From Microcoleus asticus IPMA8 (GTDB lineage: Bacteria > Cyanobacteriota > Cyanobacteriia > Cyanobacteriales > Microcoleaceae): DNA of 32,597 nucleotides. The translations under genes and the position numbers were made by a program. A model generated the notes under the pieces. It searched no databases, had not been told where the DNA came from, and saw only the letters and a list, made by a program, of their open reading frames with translations. The stretch spans positions 1 to 32,597 of the forward strand of contig NZ_SRRZ01000085.1 in assembly GCF_013179805.1 (NCBI RefSeq), read 5' to 3'. Below, one piece after another: positions 25,498 to 32,597 of the stretch; the stretch's first letter is position 1, and each line of letters starts with the position of its first letter.

Positions 25498-25686
25498 ATG
25501 AACACCAACATCACCCCCATCCTCAAAGTATTCACCCTTTGCGCCGCGCTTTCGGTGGCCATCAAGTACGCAGGGCCTAGCTTATCCATACCTTCTACCG
25601 ACCTTAACGCCCTCATCGCCGTCTTTACGCCCAGTATCATCTTAGCTGCGATCCTCGGCTGGCGATCGCAACAACAGCAGCAGTAG
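25498..25686 (+). CDS. small two-segment membrane protein, copy B (62 aa)
   Basis: Second copy of the 62-residue protein, with the same two hydrophobic segments. It differs at six residues (Thr6, Cys17, Val22 and the three or so Gln replacements at the very C-terminus). The nine bases before the ATG (CCACGTCC plus context) match copy A. The location is the same relative to methyltransferase copy B, so it belongs to the duplicated module. Function unknown. Confidence 0.72.
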   Translation: MNTNITPILKVFTLCAALSVAIKYAGPSLSIPSTDLNALIAVFTPSIILAAILGWRSQQQQQ

Positions 25687-25790
25687 AGACGCCATCAAAA
25701 AGTGCGATCGATCTACACTAGGTCTAAAGACTGTGTTTTTGCCCAAATCTTAATTCCCGGCACAACGCAACCAAACTTGAGGCACTCACC

Positions 25791-26408
25791 ATGATTCAAA
25801 TCATACCTGTATTAGTAACATTCGATGAATTCATTGACTGGTATCCTGAAAATTCAGAACACCACTACGAACTGCACAATGGAGAAATTGTTGAGATGCC
25901 AAAAGCAACAGGTAAACATTCTAAAGTGGCCGGTTTTACCGCACTGAAAGTCGGAATATAGATTGAGCGTCTCAATTTGCCTTACTTCATCCCCAAAGAA
26001 TGCGTTATCAAACCCATGCGCGAGGAATCGGGATATGAACCAGATATTATTGTACTTAACGAACAAACCATTGGAAACGAGCCGCGATGGGAGAAATCAT
26101 CAATTATCACAATGGGTTCATCAGTCCCCCTAATCGTCGAGGTAACTAGCACTAATTGGGGGGATGATTATGCCCTAAAGCTTGAGGCATATGAGTCAAT
26201 GGGTATTCAAGAATATTGGATTATAGACTATCTAGGATTGGGCGGCAGATGGTTTATTTGCCACCCCAAACAACCCACTTTTTCGGTTTACCAACTAATT
26301 GACGGCGAATACCAAGTCAAACTGTTCAGAGGGGGCGAGGGTATTGAGTCCCCAACTTTCCCAGAATTGAAGCTGACAGCGCAGCAGGTGTTCGCAAAAG
26401 GTAATTGA
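25791..26408 (+). pseudogene. Uma2 family gene broken by an in-frame TAG
   Basis: The frame from ATG 25791 reads MIQIIPVLVTFDEFIDWYP, HYELHNGEIVEMPKATGKHS and LKVGI, meets TAG at 25959-25961 (codon 57), and continues in the same frame with IERLNLPYFIPKECVIKP, YEPDIIVLN, VPLIVEVTSTNWGDDYALKLEAYESMGIQEYWIID and a normal C-terminus ending at TGA. The Uma2 catalytic pattern PD...EV...K is all after the stop. The replaced codon was probably Glu or Gln (GAG or CAG). There is no other damage. A restart at an internal codon after 25961 would lack the N-terminal strand. Confidence 0.87.
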
Positions 26409-26553
26409 GGAGGCTGCTTATGCTGATGTCCGAGTAGGGGTATCTGATTAAAGATGCGATCGCGCGCATCTAAGGTATCTTGTAGAGATGCGATGAATCG
26501 CTTCGGGGCTGTAGAGCAATTAGCCAGCAGCAATTCCCAATACCCTATTCCTC

Positions 26554-26580
26554 AATCTAAAATCTAAAATCTAAAATCTA
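26554..26580. repeat. AATCTAA heptamer array abutting a start codon
   Basis: Almost four AATCTAA units end at the base before the ATG of the AI-2E-family gene. A second array of the same unit lies at 28497-28525. Confidence 0.88.
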
Positions 26581-27753
26581 ATGAAGCTAGGACAGTGGAT
26601 GGGCTTATTAGCCCTCATCGCATCTTGTTACATCCTGTGGCAAATCAGGCAGGCCCTACTGCTGCTGTTTGCCGCCGTCGTCTTAGCCACAGCCTTAAAC
26701 AGACTAGCGCGCTACTTGCAAAAATTCGGACTCAAAAGATCGATCGCCGTACTCTTATCAGTTAGCTTCCTAGTCCTGATCTTCGTAGGATTATTCCTAA
26801 TCATTGTACCACCCTTTGCCCAACAGTTTCAACAACTTACCCAAAGAGCCCCTCAAGGAATAGCAAGGTTAAATGAGTGGATCGATCAGATTGAAGCTCG
26901 CTTTTCTGGACAAATTGGTCAGCGACTGCCGAATCTTGATATTAACGACATTATCCAACAACTGCAACCCCTATTCAATCAACTCGTCGGCGGCGCAGGA
27001 GCTTTTGTAGGCAACACCTTAGGCGTTATTCTCAGCTTTTTGCTAGTCATAGTTTTGACCTTAATGACATTAGCAGATCCTTTGTCTTACCGCAAAGGAT
27101 TTATCCAACTATTTCCCTCTTTTTATCGGCGGCGAATCGATGGCATCTTGGATGAATGCGAAATAGCTCTTGGCAGATGGGTAATCGGTGCTTTAATTAG
27201 CATGAGCGTCATCACTTTTCTCAGCCTAATTGGTTTGTCAGTATTGCAAGTTCCCCTAGCTCTAGCTCACGCTGTTTTAGCTGGTTTGCTGAACTTAATA
27301 CCCAATATCGGACCCGGTTTGAGCGTCATTCCCCCAGTGACGATCGCACTTTTAGACTCTCCCTTAAAATCCGGTTTTGTGCTTATCCTCTACTTTCTAA
27401 TTCAACAATTTGAAAGCAACCTCCTCACCCCTTACGTTATGGCGCAGCAAGTAGCGCTACTGCCGGCTGTTACCTTAATAGCTCAAGTATTCTTCGCCAC
27501 CTTCTTTGGATTTTTAGGACTATTACTTGCCCTTCCTCTCACCGTTGTGGCTCAAGTTTGGGTTAGAGAAGTTTTGATTAAAGACATTCTGAACCAGTGG
27601 GACACTAATCCCAGAAAGCTAGCAGCGATCGATACTGCTATTCACGAGGAGTACGAATCTTTAGGAGTAACACATAACAAGCCAGAAAGCCTGCCAGAAC
27701 AAAAATTAGAAATCCCAAATAATACAGAAAGCCACACTCCTGAAAATCAATAA
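26581..27753 (+). CDS. AI-2E transporter/PerM family membrane protein (390 aa)
   Basis: Polytopic inner-membrane protein of the AI-2E exporter (PerM, COG0628) family. Two N-terminal hydrophobic segments (about 5-45) and one at about 58-80 are followed by a soluble stretch (about 85-140, QFQQLTQRAPQGIARLNEW). Further membrane segments include the family signature GLLNLIPNIGPGLSVIPP near residue 237 and a final LPLTVVAQVWV segment. The last 50 residues are hydrophilic. The family exports diverse small molecules or ions; the substrate here is unknown and the AI-2 name should not be taken literally. The start codon touches a heptamer array and no ribosome-binding site is visible; ATG at 26602 is a possible alternative. 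Confidence 0.88.
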   Translation: MKLGQWMGLLALIASCYILWQIRQALLLLFAAVVLATALNRLARYLQKFGLKRSIAVLLSVSFLVLIFVGLFLIIVPPFAQQFQQLTQRAPQGIARLNEWIDQIEARFSGQIGQRLPNLDINDIIQQLQPLFNQLVGGAGAFVGNTLGVILSFLLVIVLTLMTLADPLSYRKGFIQLFPSFYRRRIDGILDECEIALGRWVIGALISMSVITFLSLIGLSVLQVPLALAHAVLAGLLNLIPNIGPGLSVIPPVTIALLDSPLKSGFVLILYFLIQQFESNLLTPYVMAQQVALLPAVTLIAQVFFATFFGFLGLLLALPLTVVAQVWVREVLIKDILNQWDTNPRKLAAIDTAIHEEYESLGVTHNKPESLPEQKLEIPNNTESHTPENQ

Positions 27754-27766
27754 TTGAATTAGATCG

Positions 27767-28424
27767 ATGATGACTGTTGCACCCCTTGACAATCCACGTT
27801 TAAAAACTACTCAAGGAGTGCTTTTACCAACTATCAGTTTGCCAACTTATCAGACGTTATTGGCAGAATCTGGAGACCGCAGATCCTCTAAATTCGCTGA
27901 CAGTCGAAGAGTGCTAGAAATCATGATGCCGTCCGACTTACATAAAAACATAAATTGGGAGCTGAAACGCATCGTTACCGCTTTAACTGAAAAGTTACAC
28001 TTGAGACTTAAAGGATTTTGTTCGACGAGTTTAAATCGCTCCGATTTACAACAAGGTGCAAAACCAAATTCATGTTTTTATATCCAAACTCTTGACAGTA
28101 TTCTCGGTAAAAAAAATTGAAATTTCAAAGGATGTGCCACCAGATTTAGTCATTGAAGTCTATCTGACCCGTATCTCCTCAAATCGATTACGAATTTATC
28201 AGCAGCTAGCAATTATTAAAAGGCGATATAGGGTAGAAAATGTGCAAATTGATAACGTTCAAAATCCCAAATATATTTTTTACGAATACAGTCTTTCATT
28301 TCCAATTATGCCTGCAACCTTGCTGGCTCATTTAATAAAAATCTCAGGAACTCAGGACGATAATGCTATTGTCCGATATTGCTGGCTGTGGGTGAGGCAG
28401 CAATTGCAAACACAGAGTTTGTAG
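27767..28424 (+). pseudogene. Uma2 family gene broken by a frameshift in an A-run
   Basis: The first frame (from ATG 27767) reads LPTISLPTYQTLLAESGDR, RVLEIMMPSDLHKNINWELKR and AKPNSCFYIQT...LGKK, then meets a stop at 28118-28120. One A fewer in the eight-A run 28109-28116 would restore KKIEISKDVPPDLVIEVYLTR, followed by IYQQL, YRVENVQID, YEYSLSFPIMPATLLAHLI and QDDNAIVRY, the normal Uma2 C-terminus. The catalytic Lys position reads Arg (SNRL), so decay may extend beyond the frameshift. It starts 13 nt after the AI-2E-family gene. Slippage rescue on A8 is possible but unproven. Confidence 0.85.
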
Positions 28425-28496
28425 CTAATTTATAGCGAAGAACAATAAAAAGGCCGATCGCCAAAACTGCATTCGGTCGATCGACATTCCATCACA

Positions 28497-28525
28497 CTAA
28501 AATCTAAATCTAAAATCTAAAATAG
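28497..28525. repeat. AATCTAA heptamer array before the DUF39 gene
   Basis: Four imperfect CTAAAAT/CTAAAT units end 4 nt before the ATG at 28530. This is the same motif that precedes the AI-2E-family gene 1.9 kb upstream. Confidence 0.85.
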
Positions 28526-28529
28526 TCTT

Positions 28530-29705
28530 ATGCGATCGATCGACGAAATCAACGATAAAATCAGCCAGGGCAAAGCCACAGTCTGGACAATCGAAGAACT
28601 TAAAACTAGAGTTCAAGAAACCAGCATTACCCAAGCAGCCAAAGAAGTCGATGTGATTACCACCGGCACCTTCGAGCCGATGGAATCCTCCGGTGCAATC
28701 ATCAACCTCGGGCATACCGACCCGCCGATAAAAATCCGCCAGTGCTGGCTGGACGGCGTTTTAGCCTACTCGGGCTTCGGGGCCGTAGACCTGTACCTGG
28801 GAGCCACCCAAGTAGCCGAAGACGGCGAAGAATCCCGCGAACGGGGCGGCGGACACGTCATCGAAGACTTAATAGCCGGCAAACCCGTGCAGTTGCGCGC
28901 CTTGGGGCAAGTAACAGACTGCTACCCCCGCGCCTCCTTTGAAACCACGATTACCCGCGATACCATCAACCAGTTTTATTTATTCAATCCCCGCAACGCA
29001 TATCAAAACTTTATTGTTGGCGTCAATGGAGGCGATCGCCCGCTGTTCACCTACCTCGGCCCCTTGCAACCAAACCTCGGCAACGCAGTCTACTCGAACC
29101 TTGGAGCCATGTCTCCCCTGCTCAACGACCCCGACCTCGAAATCATCGGCATCGGCACTCGCATCTTCCTAGGAGGCGCTCAGGGCTACATCACCTGGGA
29201 AGGAACCCAGCACTTCCCCCTGCAAAAACGCCAGCCCAACCGCACCCCCATCGGCCCGGCCGCCACCCTCGCACTCATCGGCGACGCCAAACAGATGAAC
29301 TCCAAATGGGTGCGAGGCTGCTACTTCAAAAACTACGGCCCATCCCTGATGCTGGGAGTCGGCATCCCCTTTCCCGTCTTAAACGAAACAGTCGTCGCCC
29401 ACTGTGCAGTATCCGACAAAAAAATAGTAGCGCCGGTGGTAGATTTCTCTATCCCCCGGCGCGTTCGTCCCACCTTCGGTTTAGTCAGCTATGCTCAATT
29501 AAAGACTGGCCGCATCACGATCGAGGGCAAACCAGTGCGGGCGGCCCCTCTTGCGAGTATGTTTCTCTCCCGGCAAGTAGCATTGGAATTGAAGCAGCAA
29601 ATTGAAACGGGTCAATTTACTCTCACGGCCCCAGTTGCTCCCCTACCAGCCGATCGAGTATTTCTCCCGCAAGATTTGTGGGGTGCCCAAGTGAGGCTGG
29701 AATAG
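28530..29705 (+). CDS. DUF39 homocysteine-biosynthesis-type protein (391 aa)
   Basis: COG1900/DUF39 protein, annotated in many genomes as homocysteine biosynthesis protein. In methanogens the homologue is required to make homocysteine from aspartate semialdehyde and a sulfur source. Seen here: TTGTFEPMESSGAIINLGHTDP at about 44-65, CWLDGV (Cys72), ERGGGHVIEDLIAG, VTDCYPR (Cys131) and the C-terminal FLGGAQGYITWEGTQH region. No 4Fe-4S ferredoxin-like or CBS domain is attached, so this is the core-only form. In archaeal homologues two cysteines are reported essential. Cys131 aligns with one; the site corresponding to the other appears to be Glu52 in this protein, an alignment from memory. The gene is preceded by heptamers and followed by the defence-like operon. 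Confidence 0.85.
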   Translation: MRSIDEINDKISQGKATVWTIEELKTRVQETSITQAAKEVDVITTGTFEPMESSGAIINLGHTDPPIKIRQCWLDGVLAYSGFGAVDLYLGATQVAEDGEESRERGGGHVIEDLIAGKPVQLRALGQVTDCYPRASFETTITRDTINQFYLFNPRNAYQNFIVGVNGGDRPLFTYLGPLQPNLGNAVYSNLGAMSPLLNDPDLEIIGIGTRIFLGGAQGYITWEGTQHFPLQKRQPNRTPIGPAATLALIGDAKQMNSKWVRGCYFKNYGPSLMLGVGIPFPVLNETVVAHCAVSDKKIVAPVVDFSIPRRVRPTFGLVSYAQLKTGRITIEGKPVRAAPLASMFLSRQVALELKQQIETGQFTLTAPVAPLPADRVFLPQDLWGAQVRLE

Positions 29706-29766
29706 ACAGTTCCTAGACTAAAGTCACGGATTATAACTTGAATGAACCACAAGAGGATATTCAAAG

Positions 29767-30837
29767 ATGATCGACGAGAACCAGTCTAAGTTCACTGATG
29801 AGGAAGTTGCGGCTGCTGAGAAACAGATTTTTGAACACACAAAGAGAATTGAGTTCTATCTGACGGAATATTCCATTGACTTTCTGGCCGTAAAGATGCA
29901 GAAAGGAGATTTTGAGATTCCGGCCTACCGACGCGAGTCCCCATGGGAACCAGAGCGCAAATCCCGGTTCATTGAGTCAGTATTGATGGGACTTCCGATC
30001 CCTTTCCTGTTTTTTTGGGAAAGCCCGTCAACAGGTAACCTTGAAATTGTTGATGGTTTACAGCGCCTTAGAACGATTGAGGAGTTCGTTCTTGGTGACT
30101 TTCCCCTAGGTGACTTGGAAGAACTCTCGCTACTGACCGGATTTCGATTCAAAGATTTTCCCAAATCTCGGCAACGAAAAATCCAGAACCATACTATCAG
30201 AGGGATCGTGCTCAATGAGCACGCCGATGAGCAAGCACGATTTGATCTTTTTGAACGAATTAACACAGGAAGCAAGGTCGCGAACAAGGCTGAGGTGCGT
30301 CGAGGTGCGTTAGGAGGTGCTTTCCTCGACCTTGTGATATCACTCGCCAAAGAGCCGAGCTTTGTCAAACTTGCGCCAATATCTGACAAGCTTTTATTGG
30401 AGCGCGAGAGAGAAGAACTCGTTACACGATTCTTCGCATACGGTGATGCGCTAGAAGCATATAAAGACAGAGTGTCGCCATTTCTTTTCACCTACACGAA
30501 GAAGATGAACGATCGCTTTAAACAGAACCCAGCAGAAATTGAGTCCTATCGGCAACGCTTCATGGACATGATAGACTTTGTCTCGCGCAACTTCCCGTCG
30601 GGTTTCCGCAAAACACTTAAAGGTAAGGCTACACCCCGATCGCGTTTTGAAGCTATAGCCATTGGAAGCTATCTAGCACTTCAGCAACGGCCTGAGATAG
30701 CTAACCAATCGCTCAAAGTTGAAGAATGGTTGAACAGCAAGGACTTTACAAAAGTAACCGGCGCCGACGGTGCGAACGCAATAGGCAGACTCAGGGCTCG
30801 TATACATTTCGTTCGCGATCGTTTACTTGGAGATTGA
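29767..30837 (+). CDS. DUF262 domain protein, first gene of defence-like operon (356 aa)
   Basis: ParB-fold/DUF262 protein of the GmrSD-N-terminal type. The N-terminal domain shows GDFEIPAYRRESPWEPERKSRFIESVLMG-like sequence at about 48-75, PIPFLFFWES, and VDGLQR at 95-100, the family's nucleotide-binding DGxQR motif. FERINTGSKVANKAEVRRG at about 165-183 is the second signature. The C-terminal half is helical. No HNH/DUF1524 nuclease motif is seen, so it is the DUF262-only form and may act as an NTP-dependent regulator or partner. GAGGA lies 11 nt upstream of the ATG. Its stop is 2 nt from the HEPN start, so translation is probably coupled. Defence role is inferred from partners. Confidence 0.88.
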   Translation: MIDENQSKFTDEEVAAAEKQIFEHTKRIEFYLTEYSIDFLAVKMQKGDFEIPAYRRESPWEPERKSRFIESVLMGLPIPFLFFWESPSTGNLEIVDGLQRLRTIEEFVLGDFPLGDLEELSLLTGFRFKDFPKSRQRKIQNHTIRGIVLNEHADEQARFDLFERINTGSKVANKAEVRRGALGGAFLDLVISLAKEPSFVKLAPISDKLLLEREREELVTRFFAYGDALEAYKDRVSPFLFTYTKKMNDRFKQNPAEIESYRQRFMDMIDFVSRNFPSGFRKTLKGKATPRSRFEAIAIGSYLALQQRPEIANQSLKVEEWLNSKDFTKVTGADGANAIGRLRARIHFVRDRLLGD

Positions 30838-30839
30838 GG

Positions 30840-31565
30840 ATGGAGGATTTGAGCCAAGCTTTTGAAGAGCGTTTACAGGAAATTGAAACTTACCTTGACC
30901 TGCTTGAGTCCATACAGGAACAAGTGCAGGGAGGACCTCCACAAATCGGAGAAGCTACGATCACTCCGCAACAGCAGAAAATCCTCTATTCGAGTGTTTA
31001 CTTACAGCTCTACAATCTTGTCGAGTCAACTATTACTCGGTGCGTAGATGCCGTATCTAAGGCAGTGGTTAATAACAGATCGCAGCCCAATGAGTTGTCC
31101 ATTGAGTTGCGCCGCGAGTGGGTGCGATGCACCGCACGCACCCATACTGATCTCAACTACGATAATCGCCTGGAATCTGCATTGAACCTCTGCGATCACC
31201 TAGTGCAAGCGCTCCCCATATCAACTTTTGAAGTTGAAAAAGGTGGAGGTGGAAATTGGGATGATGAGGAGATTTACAAACTTAGTAAACGTCTAGGATT
31301 GTCCTTAAATATAAGTCGTCAGGCTAATCGTGCTGTCAAACAACCATTTCGGGATGACCAAGGCGCACTTTCCCTGATCAAAAGTTTTCGGAACAAACTA
31401 GCACACGGTAATCTATCATTTGCAGAGAGTGGCAATAATATTACTGTTAGCCAGCTTCGTGACCTCACTGAACGAACAGCATTGTATCTGAGAGAGGTTG
31501 TAAATTGCTTCAAGTTATCGATCGATGCACATGAGTTCCTAATGCCGGAGAACCGACCTACATGA
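30840..31565 (+). CDS. HEPN-domain putative RNase, MAE_28990/MAE_18760-like (241 aa)
   Basis: The protein carries FRNKLAHG with Arg184 and His189, the RX4-6H active-site motif of HEPN ribonucleases, in a helical C-terminal region. The rest (LYNLVESTITRCVDAVSKAV and LIKSFRNKLAHGNLSFAESG) matches the MAE_28990/MAE_18760 HEPN group known from cyanobacteria. I chose the ATG at 30840, 2 nt after the upstream stop, with GGAG-like GATTGAGG immediately upstream; an earlier in-frame start inside the DUF262 gene is unlikely. Its TGA overlaps the methyltransferase ATG (ATGA). HEPN proteins of this type are associated with restriction-modification loci in published surveys. RNA cleavage is inferred from the motif. 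Confidence 0.86.
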   Translation: MEDLSQAFEERLQEIETYLDLLESIQEQVQGGPPQIGEATITPQQQKILYSSVYLQLYNLVESTITRCVDAVSKAVVNNRSQPNELSIELRREWVRCTARTHTDLNYDNRLESALNLCDHLVQALPISTFEVEKGGGGNWDDEEIYKLSKRLGLSLNISRQANRAVKQPFRDDQGALSLIKSFRNKLAHGNLSFAESGNNITVSQLRDLTERTALYLREVVNCFKLSIDAHEFLMPENRPT

Positions 31566-32545
31566 GCCAAGGCATGAATCCAGATGAGACTATGGTCGGC
31601 GCTCACAATGGCAAAGAGCCTCAGATCGATCGCAGAAGTACAGCCATTAGCTGCATCGATCTGTTTTGCGGTTTGGGCGGTCTTACGCATGGACTGATCC
31701 GAGGAGGTATTCAGGTTGTTGCGGGCATCGACATCGATCCACAATGTCGCTTCCCATATGAGAGCAACAACGACGCCCTTTTCGTCCAGCAGGATGTCAG
31801 CGATCTATCTGGTTCCCAACTTGCAGATATTTTTGGCGATGGGACATTGCGTTTGCTGGCCGGCTGCACGCCCTGCCAACCATTCTCGACTTACAGCCGT
31901 AAGGGACGCCAGGAACGCCAGCACACTAAGTGGGTTCTCGTATCCGACTTCGGTCGGTTGGTACGGGAGACTCAACCCGACTTCGTAACGATGGAGAATG
32001 TGCCACAGCTTTTAGAGCATGAAGTTTTCAAGGATTTTTTGAAGGACCTCGAAGGCTATGCGACCAGTTGCAGTATTGTAGATTGTGTTCAATATGGAGT
32101 TCCACAGACTCGTAAACGGCTTGTGCTGCTAGCGTCCCGATTCGGGCCAGTAGAATTAGTACCTCCAATCTTTTCTAGACGATCGTGCACAACTGTGCGT
32201 GAGGCCATTTCCCATCTACCCGCCTTAGCAGCCGGATGCTCCGATCCAAATGACGCACTTCATACCGCATCCTCACTAAGTGACCTGAACCTCCGCCGAA
32301 TCAGAGCCTCAAAACCCGGAGGCACATGGCATGACTGGGATGATTCACTGCTGGCACCATGTCATCGTAAGAAATCTGGACAAACTTATGCTAGCGTGTA
32401 TGGTCGTATGAAGTGGGACGCCCCGGCTCCAACGATCACAACCCAATGCTTCGGCTACGGAAATGGTCGGTTCGGACATCCGGAACAGGATCGTGCAATC
32501 TCTCTGAGGAATGAAAATTTAATAACTTTAGCGTCTGCTAAATAG
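31562..32545 (+). CDS. DNA (cytosine-5) methyltransferase, 3'-truncated (327 aa)
   Basis: C5-methyltransferase of the Dcm family. Motif I is DLFCGLGGLTHG (33-44), motif IV GCTPCQPFS with catalytic Cys105, motif VI MENVP (about 145), and motif VIII QYGVPQTRKRLVLLAS. A short target-recognition region follows, then PAPTITTQCFGYGNGRFGHPEQDRAISLR (motif IX). After that the family should continue with EAARLQ.FP and motif X (GNAVPP). Here 11 unrelated, AT-rich residues end at TAG 32543-32545, so motif X and the C-terminal helix are missing. It is probably inactive or altered. The start overlaps the HEPN stop (ATGA); ATG 31574 is an alternative. The break near 32508 looks like a recombination or insertion junction. 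Confidence 0.85.
   Translation: MSQGMNPDETMVGAHNGKEPQIDRRSTAISCIDLFCGLGGLTHGLIRGGIQVVAGIDIDPQCRFPYESNNDALFVQQDVSDLSGSQLADIFGDGTLRLLAGCTPCQPFSTYSRKGRQERQHTKWVLVSDFGRLVRETQPDFVTMENVPQLLEHEVFKDFLKDLEGYATSCSIVDCVQYGVPQTRKRLVLLASRFGPVELVPPIFSRRSCTTVREAISHLPALAAGCSDPNDALHTASSLSDLNLRRIRASKPGGTWHDWDDSLLAPCHRKKSGQTYASVYGRMKWDAPAPTITTQCFGYGNGRFGHPEQDRAISLRNENLITLASAK
32527..32542. other. hairpin just beyond the methyltransferase break
   Basis: TTTAGC (32527-32532), loop GTCT, GCTAAA (32537-32542) form a perfect 6-bp stem about 20 nt after similarity to C5-methyltransferases ends. Subterminal hairpins of this sort occur at ends of IS200/IS605-type elements, but the window stops too soon to tell. Confidence 0.35.
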
Positions 32546-32597
32546 TCGGAACTGCACGATAATTCCATTTGGGTAGATAGTCATCAAAAATAATTTT

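Noticed and set aside
7768..25961. Amber (TAG) recoding as explanation for two in-frame TAG codons in Uma2 genes
   Set aside because: TAG is used as a normal terminator in neighbouring intact genes (ABC ATPase, TPR protein, DUF39 protein), and the two sites replace different expected residues (Trp versus Glu/Gln), so nonsense mutation is simpler.
26452..26471. AGATGCG/CGCATCT hairpin as a terminator
   Set aside because: The loop contains a HIP1 octamer and there is no following T-run; HIP1 palindromes give such structures by chance.
29767..32545. Horizontal transfer of the DUF262-HEPN-methyltransferase operon from absence of HIP1 octamers
   Set aside because: I saw no full GCGATCGC there, but spacing elsewhere in the window is irregular and 2.8 kb is too short for the absence to be meaningful.

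Overview
The window looks like chromosome from a filamentous cyanobacterium of the Oscillatoria/Microcoleus type. The evidence is scattered HIP1 octamers (GCGATCGC, for example at 12144-12151), heptanucleotide short tandem repeats between genes (GTCATTA/TAATGAC and AATCTAA), many Uma2 (DUF820) genes and gene wrecks, a cyanobacterial type IV pilin and very large multi-domain glycosyltransferase genes. This is an inference from gene style; no rRNA or other phylogenetic marker is present.

Region 1 (1-7.2 kb) is mostly housekeeping. It holds dihydroorotase, a DUF433/DUF5615 toxin-antitoxin-like pair, tsaE, a membrane-anchored YvcK protein, and the ATPase and MCE (substrate-binding) parts of an Mla/TGD-type lipid transporter. 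A four-helix-bundle (IVP-like) gene sits between the two transporter genes, flanked by heptamer arrays in opposite orientation.

Region 2 (7.3-9.7 kb) is a Uma2 patch: one gene broken by an amber codon, one intact gene and one C-terminal scrap, followed by a small membrane-anchored TPR protein.

Region 3 (9.8-25.7 kb) is a surface-glycan/pilin island. A single 2279-residue protein joins at least seven recognisable enzyme or repeat modules (class I methyltransferase, three FkbM methyltransferases, a GT11 fucosyltransferase, a GT-A-type and a GT4 glycosyltransferase, and a TPR-like region). It is followed by a double methyltransferase. On the opposite strand lie a SPINDLY-type O-GlcNAc transferase homologue and a type IV pilin. 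The module pilin / methyltransferase / divergent 62-residue membrane protein occurs twice. In the second copy the pilin is a pseudogene whose 3' end is fused to the antisense strand of a glycosyltransferase remnant.

Region 4 (25.8-29.7 kb) has two more broken Uma2 genes, an AI-2E/PerM-family membrane protein and a DUF39 homocysteine-biosynthesis-type protein.

Region 5 (29.8 kb to the end) is a compact defence-like operon: DUF262 protein, HEPN protein with an intact RX4H motif, and a DNA cytosine-C5 methyltransferase, joined by a 2-nt gap and an ATGA overlap. The methyltransferase loses its C-terminus at a sharp break near 32508, followed by a small hairpin. This cassette and the giant glycan enzyme next to the pilin module are the best candidates for less-described biology. 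No tRNA, rRNA, CRISPR array or complete insertion sequence was recognised.
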